A DNA stretch of 7,332 bases from Candidatus Ectomicrobium neotermitis (GCA_031283745.1 JAITBH010000001.1:1-7332), one strand, 5' to 3'; counted from the stretch's first letter, positions 1-6,610 are shown. Numbers and translations are program-made. The notes: generated from the sequence alone by a model not told the origin.

Positions 1-686
1 TCTCCGCTCAAAGCCTTATGGAAAAGTTTGTATTTATCGATATTGCTTATCTGGCTATGCCAAACCCCAACAATTTGCCCAAACCTCTTTGTAACCACTT
101 CTACAAATTGTGCAGTAAGAGAAATTTCAGGAATGAGCATAATTGCGTTTTTTTGATTCTTTATCGCAAAGTCGATGCAGTTTAAGTAGACCTCAGTTTT
201 GCCTGAGCCTGTCACACCATGAATGAGAAATGATCTTTGGGCTAAAGGGTCAGGGCTTGAAATGGACTGGGTAATTAGATCTACAGCATTTTGCTGATCT
301 GGATTTAAGAGGTGTTTTTGATATGCGATTTCATAGGGCGGAGGGGTTTTGGGAGTTCTTTTTGGGGCTTTCATCTGCGGAGGGATTATTGAGGCAAGCG
401 CTTCGCCGACGGAACAGACATAGTTTTGAGATATGTATTTTGCTAACTCAATAGCTTCTGGGAAAATTATCGGCTCGCTGTCTATGATTTCTGAAATTTC
501 TTTCAACTTAAAATCAGAGCTGCCTTTATAGTCGACAATGCCGACAACATAGCTCGTCAAATTACGCGAACCGAAAGGAACTTTTACTCTTTTGCCGACA
601 ATATCTATCGCTTCGACATTTTGTGGAGGCAGGTAAGAAAAAATTTTGTTTATGGGAACTGGAACTGCGATTTCTAATATTTTCAT
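1..686 (-). CDS. priA: Primosomal protein N' (PriA helicase), N-terminal part, cut by window edge
   Basis: PriA is the superfamily 2 DNA helicase that recognises stalled forks and starts reloading of the replicative helicase. The visible 228 residues begin with MKILEIAVPVPINKIFSYLP, typical of the N-terminal 3'-DNA-binding domain (about residues 1-105). After a proline-rich linker (about 102-118) comes the helicase entry motif LNPDQQNAV (127-135), then a Walker A loop GVTGSGKT (157-164) followed by EVY, then LIPEISLTAQ (184-193) and a VGVWHS segment (206-211). These are signature PriA features in the right order. The ATG at 684-686 lies 5 nt after the stop of the preceding pseudouridine synthase gene. 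No strong Shine-Dalgarno is visible, so translational coupling is likely. The remaining helicase lobe and the zinc-binding cysteines would lie beyond position 1. No frameshift is seen. It appears to be the fourth gene of the hisB-ligA operon. Confidence 0.95.
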   Translation of the reverse strand, partial: MKILEIAVPVPINKIFSYLPPQNVEAIDIVGKRVKVPFGSRNLTSYVVGIVDYKGSSDFKLKEISEIIDSEPIIFPEAIELAKYISQNYVCSVGEALASIIPPQMKAPKRTPKTPPPYEIAYQKHLLNPDQQNAVDLITQSISSPDPLAQRSFLIHGVTGSGKTEVYLNCIDFAIKNQKNAIMLIPEISLTAQFVEVVTKRFGQIVGVWHSQISNIDKYKLFHKALSG

Positions 687-691
687 TGTTT

Positions 692-1414
692 TTACTTGTA
701 ATACTTTCTTAGCTGCTTGATGGTTATCTCAAGGTCGTCAGGAAGTGAGGATTTGAAAACATATTTCTTTGTTTCGTTTTTTGCGGCGGCGGGCATTTCA
801 AATTCTATTTTTTCACAATGCATTGTCAGCCTTGAAATGAGAGGTTTTTCTTCTATGTCGGGCTTTGATTTATATCTCCGCTTAAACGATGACAAGAAAA
901 TCGGAGATGAGCCGGCATATTCTTTATCGATTGCCAATGGGTTACCGATACTCCAAAAGTGAAGCCTGATCTGTTTTCTAACTTGCGTTAGCGGCGTGGC
1001 TTTGACCAAAGTGTATCCGCAAAATTTCTCGATAGTTTCATATTTTGTCAGTGCCTTTTGACCCTCGCTGTCAATATGAACACTGTCTTTTGAAACTAAA
1101 ATACGTTGATCGATTGTTCCATTATCGTTTTCTAAAACCCCTGAAAGCAAAAGCACATACTGCCTTAAAACTTTGCCCTCTCTAAAAAGCTCATGCAAAA
1201 GTTTTAAGGTTTTTTTATTTTTTGCAAAAACCAAAACGCCTGAGGCTTCTTTGTCTAAAGAATAAACACAAAAAACTTCTTGCCCTATGTGCTTTTCCAC
1301 AATACTTTTTAGAGTGTTTTTATTTTCCTTGTCATCAAAAACCAAAAACCCTGATGTCTTATTAACAACCACAAAATTGTCGTCTTGGTAAATAATTTCA
1401 TTCTCATTTTTCAT
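692..1414 (-). CDS. Divergent RluA-family pseudouridine synthase, no S4 domain
   Basis: The family isomerises specific uridines in rRNA or tRNA to pseudouridine. The 240-residue protein opens with a family-like strand EIIYQDDNFVVVNKTSG (6-22, usually ending NKPAG). It carries the catalytic-Asp motif as YSLDKEASGVLVFAK (51-65, Asp54). The consensus is HRLDxxTSGLLVFAK, so the usual His-Arg is Tyr-Ser here. Tyr86 in RQY fits the conserved KxY position. The motif usually written TGRTHQIRxH appears as TQVRKQIRLH (143-152), keeping Arg146, Arg150 and His152. A late LTMHCEKIEF (196-205) matches the usual LFLHAxxLxF. The N-terminal S4 RNA-binding domain of RluC/RluD types is absent. The gene overlaps the end of ligA by 11 nt and has AAGGA about 8 nt before its ATG. 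The fold assignment is secure. The RNA target is unknown, and whether the altered residues leave it active cannot be told. Confidence 0.85.
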   Translation of the reverse strand: MKNENEIIYQDDNFVVVNKTSGFLVFDDKENKNTLKSIVEKHIGQEVFCVYSLDKEASGVLVFAKNKKTLKLLHELFREGKVLRQYVLLLSGVLENDNGTIDQRILVSKDSVHIDSEGQKALTKYETIEKFCGYTLVKATPLTQVRKQIRLHFWSIGNPLAIDKEYAGSSPIFLSSFKRRYKSKPDIEEKPLISRLTMHCEKIEFEMPAAAKNETKKYVFKSSLPDDLEITIKQLRKYYK

Positions 1415-3467
1415 TGATCATTTCCTTAAACTCCCTCTCATCGATGATTTTTATGCCTAAGGCTTTTGCTTTATCAAGCTTTGACCCTGCATTTTCGCCT
1501 GCCAAAACAAAATCAGTTTTTGAACTTATAGCGTCTAAAACTTTTCCGCCATTGGCTTTGATAATGATTGACGCTTCTTGGCGCGTCCACATTGAAAGTT
1601 TGCCTGTCAAAACAAAACTCTTTTGGCTAAAAATTTTGCTTGAAAGATTTGTCTCTGGCTCGACGGTATTTACACCAACTTTGATTAAAGCATCTATCGT
1701 CTCTTTCGTTTTTGGTTCCTTAAAAAAGTTGGTCAAAGAAATTGAAAGCGTTTCCCCTATATCGTGAATTTTTAAGAAATCATCGACATCGGCATTAAAT
1801 AAAGCATCTATGTTTTTGAAAGTTTGAGCGATTGTCTCTGCACTTTTGTCGCCGATGTGGCGAATGCCGAGTGCAAATAAAAGCCTGCTCAAAGTTCTGT
1901 CTTTAGAGTTGTTTATCGCATTAAGCAAGTTGTTTGTTTTCTTTTTTGCAAAAAACTCCAGCTCTAACAAATCCTCAAAACTCAAGTGATAAATATCGGC
2001 AAGGATTTTTAGCTTTCCTTTTGCAAGCAATTGATCAATTACTGCTTCACCAAAACCGTCTATGTCCATAGCGTTTCTGCTGACAAAATGAAGCAGGTGC
2101 CTCTTAAACTGAGCGGGGCAATCGGGGTTGATACATCTATAAGCTGCATCGTCATCTTTTTCTTTAACCAAACCGCTTTTGCAAGATGGACAAATGGCGG
2201 GCGGTTTGAAAAACCCTTTCGAATTTTTTTTTGAAACTTTCACAATTTTAGGAATCACATCGCCTGCTCTTTCAATTAAAACCATATCGCCTGTATTGAT
2301 GTTTAACCTTTCTATCTCATTAAAGTTGTGCAAGGTCGCCCTTGAGATCATAACCCCGCCAACCGCCACGGGTTCTAAAACAGCCAAAGGCGTGACAATG
2401 CCCGTTCTGCCGACTTGAATGCGAATTTCTATCAACTTTGTCTCGGCTTGTTTTGCTGCAAATTTATAAGCGATTGCCCAGCGGGGGCTTTTGTTTGTGT
2501 AACCAAGCGAGGTCTGATAAATCTGATTGTTTACTTTTATCACAAGACCATCAATTTCATAGGGCAAATTGTCGCGCTCTTTGGTCATGGTTTCTATGGT
2601 TTTTGAGATGTCGTCAAAACTTTTGCTGATAAAAATATCCTTTTGAAGGTTAAAGCCTAAGCTTTTGCAAAACTCTAAAAAACCATAGTGCTGATTAAAA
2701 AACCCTTCGCCGTTTTTCTTAACCTCAAACCCAAACAAATCTTTCTTTGCTGTGTTTTGCTTTTCTTTGCCTACGAGAATTTTTCCAAAAGAGTGGACGA
2801 AAAATTTCAACTTTCTTTTAGCCGTAACTTTTGAATTCTTTTGCCTCAAAGATCCGCTGGCTGCGTTGCGGGGATTAGCAAACTTCTGCTCTGAGGAGTT
2901 TGCGGCGGCGGCATTGATAAGTTCAAAGCCTTTCTTGTCGATAAAAACCTCTCCCCGCAACTCAAAAATATCCATCGATATTGGCAGAGATAATTTTTGA
3001 GGAATATCGGAAATGGTTTTTATGTTTTCCGTGATGTCCTCCCCTGTGTCTCCATCTCCTCGAGTAGCCCCTATCTTTAATATCCCGTTTTCATAAACCA
3101 AGCTGACACTCACCCCGTCGATTTTTGGCTCGATTACACAGTCAAAACTATCTTTTGTATCTATATTTTTTGCGGTTCTTTTATACCACTTGTAAACATC
3201 ATCGCTTGAGTAAGTATTGTCTAAAGACAACATCGGGGACAGATGTTTGACCTGCTCAAAAGATGAAGACAAAGCACCCCCAACTTTTTGCGTGGGGGAT
3301 TTTTTGTCGACAGGGCTTTGGGATTTGTTTTCTAAACTCTCCAGCTCTTTTACCAAGATGTCATAGTCAAAATCAGAAATTATCGGTGCACTTTTCCCGT
3401 AATACAAAACATTGTGCTTGTCGATTTCTTTTCTAAGAAATTCGATTCGCTTTTTGATGTCATTCAT
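1404..3467 (-). CDS. ligA: NAD-dependent DNA ligase LigA
   Basis: LigA seals nicks in duplex DNA using NAD+ in Okazaki fragment joining and repair. The 687-residue protein has every expected part in order. Domain Ia (about 1-70) includes HNVLYY at 18-23. The adenylation motif is EPKIDG with the AMP-accepting Lys115, followed by TRGDGDTGEDIT (135-146), LRGEV (170-174, Glu173), NPRNAASGSLRQ (198-209), YEIDGLVIKV (303-312) and AYKFAAK (333-339). The OB-fold has QVGRTGIVTPLAVLEPV (351-367). A four-Cys zinc finger uses Cys426, Cys429, Cys445 and Cys450. Helix-hairpin-helix repeats follow (about 465-590), and a BRCT domain covers about 611-687. It is slightly longer than the E. coli enzyme (671), mainly through an extra stretch near residues 229-258. 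Its ATG overlaps the hisB stop as ATGA, with AGGGA just upstream. It is complete and should be the essential cellular ligase. Confidence 0.98.
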   Translation of the reverse strand: MNDIKKRIEFLRKEIDKHNVLYYGKSAPIISDFDYDILVKELESLENKSQSPVDKKSPTQKVGGALSSSFEQVKHLSPMLSLDNTYSSDDVYKWYKRTAKNIDTKDSFDCVIEPKIDGVSVSLVYENGILKIGATRGDGDTGEDITENIKTISDIPQKLSLPISMDIFELRGEVFIDKKGFELINAAAANSSEQKFANPRNAASGSLRQKNSKVTAKRKLKFFVHSFGKILVGKEKQNTAKKDLFGFEVKKNGEGFFNQHYGFLEFCKSLGFNLQKDIFISKSFDDISKTIETMTKERDNLPYEIDGLVIKVNNQIYQTSLGYTNKSPRWAIAYKFAAKQAETKLIEIRIQVGRTGIVTPLAVLEPVAVGGVMISRATLHNFNEIERLNINTGDMVLIERAGDVIPKIVKVSKKNSKGFFKPPAICPSCKSGLVKEKDDDAAYRCINPDCPAQFKRHLLHFVSRNAMDIDGFGEAVIDQLLAKGKLKILADIYHLSFEDLLELEFFAKKKTNNLLNAINNSKDRTLSRLLFALGIRHIGDKSAETIAQTFKNIDALFNADVDDFLKIHDIGETLSISLTNFFKEPKTKETIDALIKVGVNTVEPETNLSSKIFSQKSFVLTGKLSMWTRQEASIIIKANGGKVLDAISSKTDFVLAGENAGSKLDKAKALGIKIIDEREFKEMINEK

Positions 3468-4051
3468 AGAATCCCTTTTGTGGAAGGTATGGCGATTTTG
3501 TTTTTGGAGAGCGATATTGCGATGGATAAAGCACGACCTGTGCCTTTGAAAATCGATTCGGCTATGTGGTGGTTGTTGCGGCCTTTGATCATTTTGATGT
3601 GGAGGGTCATTAAGGAGTTTGAGGCAAAGGCATAGAAAAATTCTTGGAGCAGATCGTAATCAAAACCTGTTTTTTGAAACTTTATTTTCGCTTCATAATC
3701 TAAAAAAAACCTCCCCGAAAGATCTAAGGCGACATAACTTAATGCCTCATCCATCGGAAGGAGAAACTGCCCGTATCGCACAATTCCTTTTTTGTCTCCG
3801 AGTGCATCTTTTAGAGCTTTGCCCAATGTTATGCCTGTATCCTCAACGAGGTGATGATCATCTATATGAGTGTCGCCCGAGGCTTTGAGCGTCAAAGAAA
3901 TGCCTGCATGGGCTGCAAAGAGTTCCAGCATATGATCAAAAAAACCAATTGTTGTTGATATTTGGGGCTTGCAAACTTTGTCTAAATTTAAGTCGACAAA
4001 AATGTCCGTCTCGTTTGTTTTTCTAATGACTTTAGATTTTCTCTGTTTCAT
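3464..4051 (-). CDS. hisB: Imidazoleglycerol-phosphate dehydratase (monofunctional HisB)
   Basis: HisB dehydrates imidazole glycerol phosphate to imidazole acetol phosphate, the sixth step of histidine synthesis, in the cytoplasm as a Mn-dependent oligomer. At 195 residues it is the standalone dehydratase, without the N-terminal phosphatase domain of the bifunctional enterobacterial form. Visible signatures are GFFDHMLELFAAHAG (36-50), DTHIDDHHLVEDTGITLG (60-77) with metal ligands His66, His67 and Glu70, and GRNNHHIAESIFKGTGRAL (157-175 region) with His161, His162 and Glu165. The C-terminal IPSTKG (188-193) is the usual ending. AAGAGG lies 5 nt before the ATG. The stop codon overlaps the ligA start by 4 nt, so the two are translationally coupled. 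No other histidine gene is in the window, so this is a detached his gene heading a DNA-metabolism operon. It looks intact and functional. Confidence 0.97.
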   Translation of the reverse strand: MKQRKSKVIRKTNETDIFVDLNLDKVCKPQISTTIGFFDHMLELFAAHAGISLTLKASGDTHIDDHHLVEDTGITLGKALKDALGDKKGIVRYGQFLLPMDEALSYVALDLSGRFFLDYEAKIKFQKTGFDYDLLQEFFYAFASNSLMTLHIKMIKGRNNHHIAESIFKGTGRALSIAISLSKNKIAIPSTKGIL

Positions 4052-4056
4052 TTAAT

Positions 4057-4062
4057 CCTCTT
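4057..4062 (-). promoter_or_regulatory. Ribosome binding site of hisB
   Basis: AAGAGG on the minus strand, 5 nt upstream of the hisB ATG at 4049-4051. It supports this start. It lies immediately after the U-tract of the upstream terminator, so the two elements are almost contiguous. Confidence 0.7.
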
Positions 4063-4066
4063 AAAT

Positions 4067-4113
4067 AAAAAAAATGCGTCGATCTTCTGTGAGGCAAGAA
4101 AAGATCAACGCAT
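4067..4113 (-). terminator. Intrinsic terminator after kduI
   Basis: On the minus strand ATGCGTTGATCTT (plus positions 4101-4113) pairs with AAGATCGACGCAT (4074-4086). This makes a 13-bp stem with a single G-U pair around a loop of about 14 nt. A run of seven further U residues follows directly (4067-4073). It begins 5 bp after the kduI stop codon. A long stem with an uninterrupted U-tract is the classic Rho-independent form. It ends the lepB-kduI transcript and sits only 15 nt before the hisB ATG. Confidence 0.9.
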
Positions 4114-4118
4114 CTATA

Positions 4119-4961
4119 CTATTTCAATTTGTCGGGTTGGAAAGTGTCCATATCGTTATAGTCAAGATTTTCACCGCACATTGCCCAAATAAAAGTATAA
4201 GCACTTGTGCCTGCAGCACTGTGAATTGACCAAGACGGCGAAATGACTGCCTGCTCATTTGCCATAAAAATATGACGCGTCTCTTGAGGCTGCCCCATAA
4301 AGTGGCAAACAGTCTGCCCTTGAGGAACTTTGAAATAAAAATACGCCTCCATTCTGCGTGAATGAGTATGCGGGGGCATTGTGTTCCAGACGTTTCCCGT
4401 ATGAATTTCAGTCAAGCCCATTTGCAATTGGCAGCACGGAATAATTTCGCTGAGTATCAGCTGATTTAAGGTTCTCTCATTGCTCGTTTTTGCGTCTCCT
4501 AACTCTTTAACTCTTCTTAACTTGTCGGTAATTTTTACGGTTGGATAGGCGGTATGGGCAGGAGAGGATGCAAAATAAAACTTGGCGGGGGCTTTGGCGT
4601 TTTTGCTTTTTAGAATAATTTCTTTTGAACCTCTGCCTACATACAAAGCGTCCTTAAAAGACATTTCAAAGGTTTTTCCGTCGACAGTGATACTGCCCTC
4701 ATTTTCGATACAGACAATGCCAAGCTCTCTTCTTTCACAAAAAAACTCGGAACGGATCAAAGGAACTGTCTCAATTTTAAGTGCTTTTTTTATCGGCAAA
4801 GTGCCTCCGATAATCAATCTATCGTTATGTGTATAAACCATAATGACCTCATCTGGAGTAAAAATCTTTTCGACTAAAAATTCTTTACGCAACTCTGCGG
4901 TGTCATAATGTTTAACATCATCGGGGTGCGTTCCCCATCTTTCTTCAATAGTTGTTTTCAT
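4119..4961 (-). CDS. kduI: 5-dehydro-4-deoxy-D-glucuronate isomerase (KduI)
   Basis: KduI converts 4-deoxy-L-threo-5-hexosulose uronate to 3-deoxy-D-glycero-2,5-hexodiulosonate after unsaturated uronates are released from pectin or glycosaminoglycans. It can also act in hexuronate isomerisation. The 280-residue length matches the family (278 in E. coli). The protein shows LRKEFLVEKIF (24-34), FFCERRELGIVCIENEGSIT (73-92), DALYVGRGSKEI (104-115), WNTMPPHTHSRRMEAYFYF (192-210), GQPQETRH (223-230), NEQAVISPSWSIHSAAGT (235-252) and AYTFIWAMCGEN (254-265). The cupin zinc ligands His198, His200, Glu205 and His247 are all present, offset by two from the E. coli numbering. A perfect AAGGAGG precedes the ATG by 6 nt and touches the lepB stop codon, so the gene is probably co-transcribed with lepB. 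An intrinsic terminator follows. Its pathway partner is the SDR gene on the other side of lepB. Confidence 0.97.
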   Translation of the reverse strand: MKTTIEERWGTHPDDVKHYDTAELRKEFLVEKIFTPDEVIMVYTHNDRLIIGGTLPIKKALKIETVPLIRSEFFCERRELGIVCIENEGSITVDGKTFEMSFKDALYVGRGSKEIILKSKNAKAPAKFYFASSPAHTAYPTVKITDKLRRVKELGDAKTSNERTLNQLILSEIIPCCQLQMGLTEIHTGNVWNTMPPHTHSRRMEAYFYFKVPQGQTVCHFMGQPQETRHIFMANEQAVISPSWSIHSAAGTSAYTFIWAMCGENLDYNDMDTFQPDKLK

Positions 4962-4967
4962 AAAAAT

Positions 4968-4974
4968 CCTCCTT
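4968..4974 (-). promoter_or_regulatory. Ribosome binding site of kduI
   Basis: AAGGAGG on the minus strand, 6 nt before the kduI ATG (4959-4961). It shares one base with the lepB TAA stop (4974-4976), which implies that lepB and kduI are on one transcript. Confidence 0.85.
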
Positions 4975-5735
4975 TATTTAACGATTCTTATTCTCGACAA
5001 AGGCCAATACAAAAACAAAGCCTTTCCTTTTATAAGTCTGTCGGGCACTGGGCCAAAAAATCTGCTGTCAAAAGAATAGTCCCGATTATCCCCCATCATC
5101 ATATAGTGGCCTTGCGGTATTGTCACTGGCCCCATATTGTCTCGGACTGGCATCAAAGTAAAAAGTCCGTCTTCCCAATAACCTTGATAGTCCGCAGCAT
5201 TGTTTGAAATGCCTGCATAATAATTTGGATCCCCATAAATTACATAAGGCTCATTTTGGGCTATTCCATTTACAAAGAGTTTTTTGTTTCTAATTTCAAC
5301 CGTATCGCCCGCAATAGCGACGCATCTTTTGATGAAATCTTTATTCAGGTTAGCAGCTTTTTCCTCTTGAGATAAAGCCGATTGAGGCGCCTCAAAAACA
5401 ACAATGTCGCCCCGACGAATTTGCCGAATTGGGAAAAACCTTTTTCTGTCTGTAAATGGAATATGAAAACCGTAGATGAACTTGTTGACGAAAAGATGAT
5501 CCCCCTCAAGCAAAGTGTTCCGCATACTTCCCGACGGAATTTTGAAGGCTTGGATGAACAGATACATAATCACCGCAGCTATCAAAAGTGCAGTCCAGGC
5601 AGTGTCTACAAAAGAATAGATCTTTGCCCATAAAAGCGGAGGTTCCGCTTGGCAATATTTAATTTTCCTCACAATCTGCATAACAATAGCTACTGCAAGA
5701 AACCCTACCCCAATTATGAATAACTTAAATTCCAT
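4974..5735 (-). CDS. lepB: Signal peptidase I (type I leader peptidase, S26A)
   Basis: This membrane serine protease removes signal peptides from exported proteins. Two hydrophobic segments are seen (about residues 3-22 and 44-63), with the catalytic domain after the second and hence outside the cytoplasmic membrane. The nucleophile motif IPSGSM contains Ser70. RRGDIVVFEAP (107-117) follows, then the general-base Lys136 in DFIKRCVAIAGD (133-144), and box E GDNRDYSFDSRFFGPV (215-230). The C-terminus GKALFLYWPLSRIRI (237-251) completes the fold. A longer frame opens seven codons earlier at a TTG (5754-5756), but that codon lies in the U-tract of the preceding terminator. The ATG at 5733-5735 has GGAGAG just upstream and is preferred, giving 253 residues. 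About 35 residues between the Lys motif and box E (about 165-200) form a Tyr/Asn-rich insertion. kduI follows 12 nt later. Confidence 0.95.
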   Translation of the reverse strand: MEFKLFIIGVGFLAVAIVMQIVRKIKYCQAEPPLLWAKIYSFVDTAWTALLIAAVIMYLFIQAFKIPSGSMRNTLLEGDHLFVNKFIYGFHIPFTDRKRFFPIRQIRRGDIVVFEAPQSALSQEEKAANLNKDFIKRCVAIAGDTVEIRNKKLFVNGIAQNEPYVIYGDPNYYAGISNNAADYQGYWEDGLFTLMPVRDNMGPVTIPQGHYMMMGDNRDYSFDSRFFGPVPDRLIKGKALFLYWPLSRIRIVK

Positions 5736-5738
5736 GAT

Positions 5739-5744
5739 CTCTCC
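5739..5744 (-). promoter_or_regulatory. Ribosome binding site that fixes the lepB start
   Basis: GGAGAG on the minus strand, 3 nt from the ATG at 5733-5735 (5 nt when counted from the GGAG core). It supports this ATG over the in-frame TTG at 5754-5756. Confidence 0.7.
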
Positions 5745-5748
5745 ATTT

Positions 5749-5789
5749 ATAAACAAACAACGGTGCCTCTATACATAAAAGCACCGTTG
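5749..5789 (-). terminator. Probable intrinsic terminator after the SDR gene
   Basis: On the minus strand CAACGGTGC (5781-5789) pairs perfectly with GCACCGTTG (5758-5766) across a 14-nt loop, followed by TTTGTTTAT. The 9-bp stem is GC-rich and the tail is U-rich but interrupted by G and A, so termination may be partial. It starts 24 nt after the SDR stop codon and ends 13 nt before the lepB ATG. The stem is symmetrical, but the plus-strand side shows only a weaker T-rich tail and has no plus-strand gene to serve. Confidence 0.75.
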
Positions 5790-5813
5790 CTATTTATTGT
5801 TTTTAAGTGATGT

Positions 5814-6605
5814 TTATTTAGGCTGCTTTCCGATATACGCCAAAATTCCACCATCAACATACAAAATATGCCCGTTTACGAAATCAGAAGCACTCGACGC
5901 TAAAAACACAATCGGCCCTTCTAAATCCTCAGGATTGCCCCATCTTGCAGCTGGCGTCTTTGAGATAATGAACTTATCAAAAGGATGTTGCGATCCGTCA
6001 GCCTGCTTTTGTCTTAGCGGAGCAGTTTGAGGAGTTGCTATGTAACCCGGCCCGATGCCATTGCATTGAATATTATATTCGCCGTATTCTGAGGCAATGT
6101 TTCTTGTGAGCATTTTCAGCCCGCCCTTTGCACTGGCATAAGCACTGACAGTTTCGCGACCAAGCTCTGACATCATAGAACATATATTGATGATCTTGCC
6201 CGCTTTCTTTTTGATCATATCAGGCAAAACAGCCTTTGAGACAATGTAAGGGGCAACTAAATCTATGTCGATAACTTGCTCAAAATCTGCCTTGCTCATC
6301 TCATGCATTGGAATTCTTTTTATGATGCCCGCATTGTTTACCAAAATATCTACTGCACCATAAGCAGCTTTTATCTCGGCAATCAATTTTGCAACAGCTG
6401 CCTCATCGGTAACATCACAAATGAAACCTTTCGCCTCAACTTTGTCGGCTTTATACTGCTCTAAAGCATCATCAAGATGTTTTTTGTCGCGACAGTTGAA
6501 AACGATTTTTGCGCCCGCTTTTCCCAAAGCCTTAGCCATCGCATAACCAATACCATAAGCACCACCTGTAACTAATGCGACTTTCCCATCTAATCTTAAA
6601 TCCAT
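5814..6605 (-). CDS. SDR-family oxidoreductase, gluconate 5-dehydrogenase / KduD-like
   Basis: This is a cytoplasmic NAD(P)-dependent short-chain dehydrogenase of 263 residues. It has the cofactor loop TGGAYGIG (13-20), CDVTD (63-67), NNAG (90-93), catalytic Ser143 in NICSMMSELG, YASAK with Tyr156 and Lys160, and IGPGYIATP (184-192). The ending VDGGILAYIGKQPK (250-263) and the stretch SELGRETVSAYASAKGG are, from memory, hallmarks of a subgroup labelled gluconate 5-dehydrogenase, common in Bacteroidetes and Clostridia beside kduI. The likely reaction is interconversion of a 2,5-diketo-hexonate and 2-keto-3-deoxygluconate (the KduD step), or of 5-ketogluconate and gluconate. The sequence does not decide which. 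The usual catalytic-tetrad Asn appears to be Asp115 (IDIDL). AAAGGAGG lies 5 nt before the ATG. It follows the zinc dehydrogenase by 28 nt, probably in the same operon, and ends in a hairpin. Confidence 0.9.
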   Translation of the reverse strand: MDLRLDGKVALVTGGAYGIGYAMAKALGKAGAKIVFNCRDKKHLDDALEQYKADKVEAKGFICDVTDEAAVAKLIAEIKAAYGAVDILVNNAGIIKRIPMHEMSKADFEQVIDIDLVAPYIVSKAVLPDMIKKKAGKIINICSMMSELGRETVSAYASAKGGLKMLTRNIASEYGEYNIQCNGIGPGYIATPQTAPLRQKQADGSQHPFDKFIISKTPAARWGNPEDLEGPIVFLASSASDFVNGHILYVDGGILAYIGKQPK

Positions 6606-6610
6606 ATTTG

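Noticed and set aside
717..962. Plus-strand open frame opposite the pseudouridine synthase gene
   Set aside because: It is entirely within a supported minus-strand gene and has no independent evidence.
1414..1767. Plus-strand open frame of 117 codons opposite ligA
   Set aside because: It lies fully antisense to the LigA BRCT and HhH coding region, has no ribosome site or recognisable domain, and its composition follows from the opposite frame.
4114..4180. Possible sigma-70 promoter for hisB in the kduI 3' end (TTGACT and TAGTAT-like hexamers on the minus strand)
   Set aside because: The hexamers are about 41 nt apart and no good -35 lies 16-18 nt from the -10-like sequence, so I do not call it.
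5749..5789. Inverted repeat considered as an operator for a uronate regulator (KdgR/UxuR type)
   Set aside because: The stem with a U-rich tail right after a stop codon fits a terminator better, and no regulator gene is in the window. A dual role cannot be excluded.
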